DNA from: Candidatus Pelagibacter sp.
GTDB lineage: Bacteria; Pseudomonadota; Alphaproteobacteria; Pelagibacterales; Pelagibacteraceae
Direction: 5' to 3'
Assembly: GCA_028095445.1 (NCBI GenBank)
Contig: JAOHCJ010000005.1
Span: 1-42,416, forward strand
Length of the DNA stretch: 42,416 nt
Position 1 is the stretch's first letter; each line of letters opens with the position of its first letter. Both the position numbers and the translations under genes were made by a program. Below, piece after piece: positions 41,540 to 42,416 of this stretch. The notes below the pieces were generated by a model. That model worked only from the letters and a program-made list of their open reading frames with translations. It searched no databases and was not told the origin of the DNA.

Positions 41540-42416
41540 TTATTTATTTAGGAATTTTAAAGATTCTATTAAACTATTAGGGTTTGATATATTTTTTCCA
41601 AGCATTGACGTATTTGGCCCATGGTCTGGAGATATTCTAATAAAGGGCAAACCCAAAGTTATATTTATGGCATTGAAATCAAATAATGTTTTTGCAGGAG
41701 TTAATACTTGGTCATGATACATTCCAATAATCACATCATATTTAATGGAGTTTTTTTTCATAAAAATAGTATCAGCTGCAAAAGGTCCATCAACTTTATA
41801 CTTGGTTTTATTCAGTTTTTTAATGGTTGGAATTATAACTTTATCTTCTTCGCTTGATTTATAATTACTTTCACAGTGAGGGTTTAAACCAGTAATTGCA
41901 ATTTTAGGTTTTTTTTTAAATTGCTTTAAATAAAATTCAGTAATTAATTTAACATTATTGATTATTTTGGATTTTGTTAAGTTTCTGTGAACCAATTTTA
42001 ATGGGAGATGGGTAGTAATAGGTGAAACAGACAATTTTTTATTATAAATTAGCATGGCAACTTTATCTTTTTTTTTTACTTTTTTAGCAAGGTATTCAGT
42101 GATGCCTAAAAATTTATTCTTTAAAAAACTTTTTTTTGAAATAGGTCCATTAACTAGTGAGATTTGAGCGTCTTTTTTTAATAAGTCTAAAGCAACATCA
42201 AAGCAATTTTTGATATATTGGTTTGATTTATTTGTAATTTTACTAAAAGGACTTTTAAGATTATCAAAGTTTACATTAATCAAATTTATTAACTTATTAT
42301 TATTCAATTTATTTAGAACTTCATTTTGATGTACTTTTTTAATACCAATCTTGTAGCCCAATTTTTTCATTTGTATTTTAAGAAGTTTTTCAGAACCAAT
42401 TAAGATAATTGGTCTT
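41540..42416 (-). CDS. pdxA: 4-hydroxythreonine-4-phosphate dehydrogenase (5' truncated)
   Basis: PdxA oxidises 4-phosphohydroxy-threonine in pyridoxal phosphate synthesis. The frame stays open to the window edge, so the N-terminus lies beyond base 42416; the first ATG seen, at 42370, is internal (the upstream residues read RPIILIGSEKLLKIQ, as expected of PdxA). Metal ligands are visible in TTHLPLKLV, MYHDQVL and RISPDHG, and ITGLNPHCES is present. It is followed at once by ksgA. About 291 residues are covered. Confidence 0.95.
   Translation of the reverse strand, partial: RPIILIGSEKLLKIQMKKLGYKIGIKKVHQNEVLNKLNNNKLINLINVNFDNLKSPFSKITNKSNQYIKNCFDVALDLLKKDAQISLVNGPISKKSFLKNKFLGITEYLAKKVKKKDKVAMLIYNKKLSVSPITTHLPLKLVHRNLTKSKIINNVKLITEFYLKQFKKKPKIAITGLNPHCESNYKSSEEDKVIIPTIKKLNKTKYKVDGPFAADTIFMKKNSIKYDVIIGMYHDQVLTPAKTLFDFNAINITLGLPFIRISPDHGPNTSMLGKNISNPNSLIESLKFLNK

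Noticed and set aside
1..42416. CRISPR arrays, insertion sequences, prophage or integrase genes
   Set aside because: None seen; genes are ordinary, single-copy and evenly packed from end to end, without direct-repeat arrays or transposase frames.

Overview
The window looks like a stretch of chromosome from a SAR11-type marine alphaproteobacterium (Pelagibacterales). The grounds are strong AT richness by eye, Lys/Asn/Ile-rich proteins, almost no intergenic space, many 1-12 base overlaps between genes, and a gene set typical of streamlined oligotrophs: osmolyte-type ABC uptake, DMT transporters, 2-oxoglutarate oxygenases, a single-copy NAD-linked formate dehydrogenase. I assign this from content alone; no rRNA or tRNA gene is visible, and no mobile element or CRISPR array. 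There is no gene-free stretch longer than about 125 bases.

Layout. 1-3236 (+): lipid-modification operon (flavin amine oxidase, cut by the window edge; DUF1365; cyclopropane-fatty-acid synthase; DUF3833 lipoprotein). 3233-6299: an SDR (-), TspO/MBR protein, DAO-type flavoenzyme and 2OG-Fe(II) oxygenase. 6301-14019 (-): formate dehydrogenase operon (NifU-like scaffold, HPP membrane protein, fdhD, fused gamma-beta subunit, catalytic alpha subunit, selO), divergent from mobA-moeA (14063-15917), so that molybdenum cofactor synthesis, cofactor sulfuration, Fe-S supply and the enzyme sit together. 15969-19302 (+): DMT transporter, creatinase, arginine:glycine amidinotransferase and a possible 27-residue peptide, a compact guanidino-compound operon. 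19340-22155: HI0933-type flavoprotein, PhyH-type oxygenase, MOSC protein. 22256-25328 (+): Ehu-type ABC importer (B-C-D-A) with a strong intrinsic terminator between the binding protein and the permeases. 25339-26073 (-): lysine/glutamate-rich helical protein of unknown role. 26191-30612 (-): MFS transporter, DMT transporter, gshB, gshA. 30702-31061 (+): rhodanese.

31101-38084 (-): rpsF-rpsR-rplI-dnaB-RND/MMPL exporter-cvpA-purF. 38170-40762 (+): fabD-fabG-acpP-gmk, notably without fabF or mltG. 40751-42416 (-): ksgA and pdxA, the latter cut by the window edge.

Most interesting points: the creatinase plus amidinotransferase operon, which could feed sarcosine and glycine to an organism group known to need a glycine source; the nearby Ehu-like importer whose binding site seems to depart from the ectoine-type pocket; the formate dehydrogenase beta subunit in which one canonical [4Fe-4S] cysteine is glycine; a hairpin that abuts the fdhD start codon; and the missing fabF-mltG between acpP and gmk.
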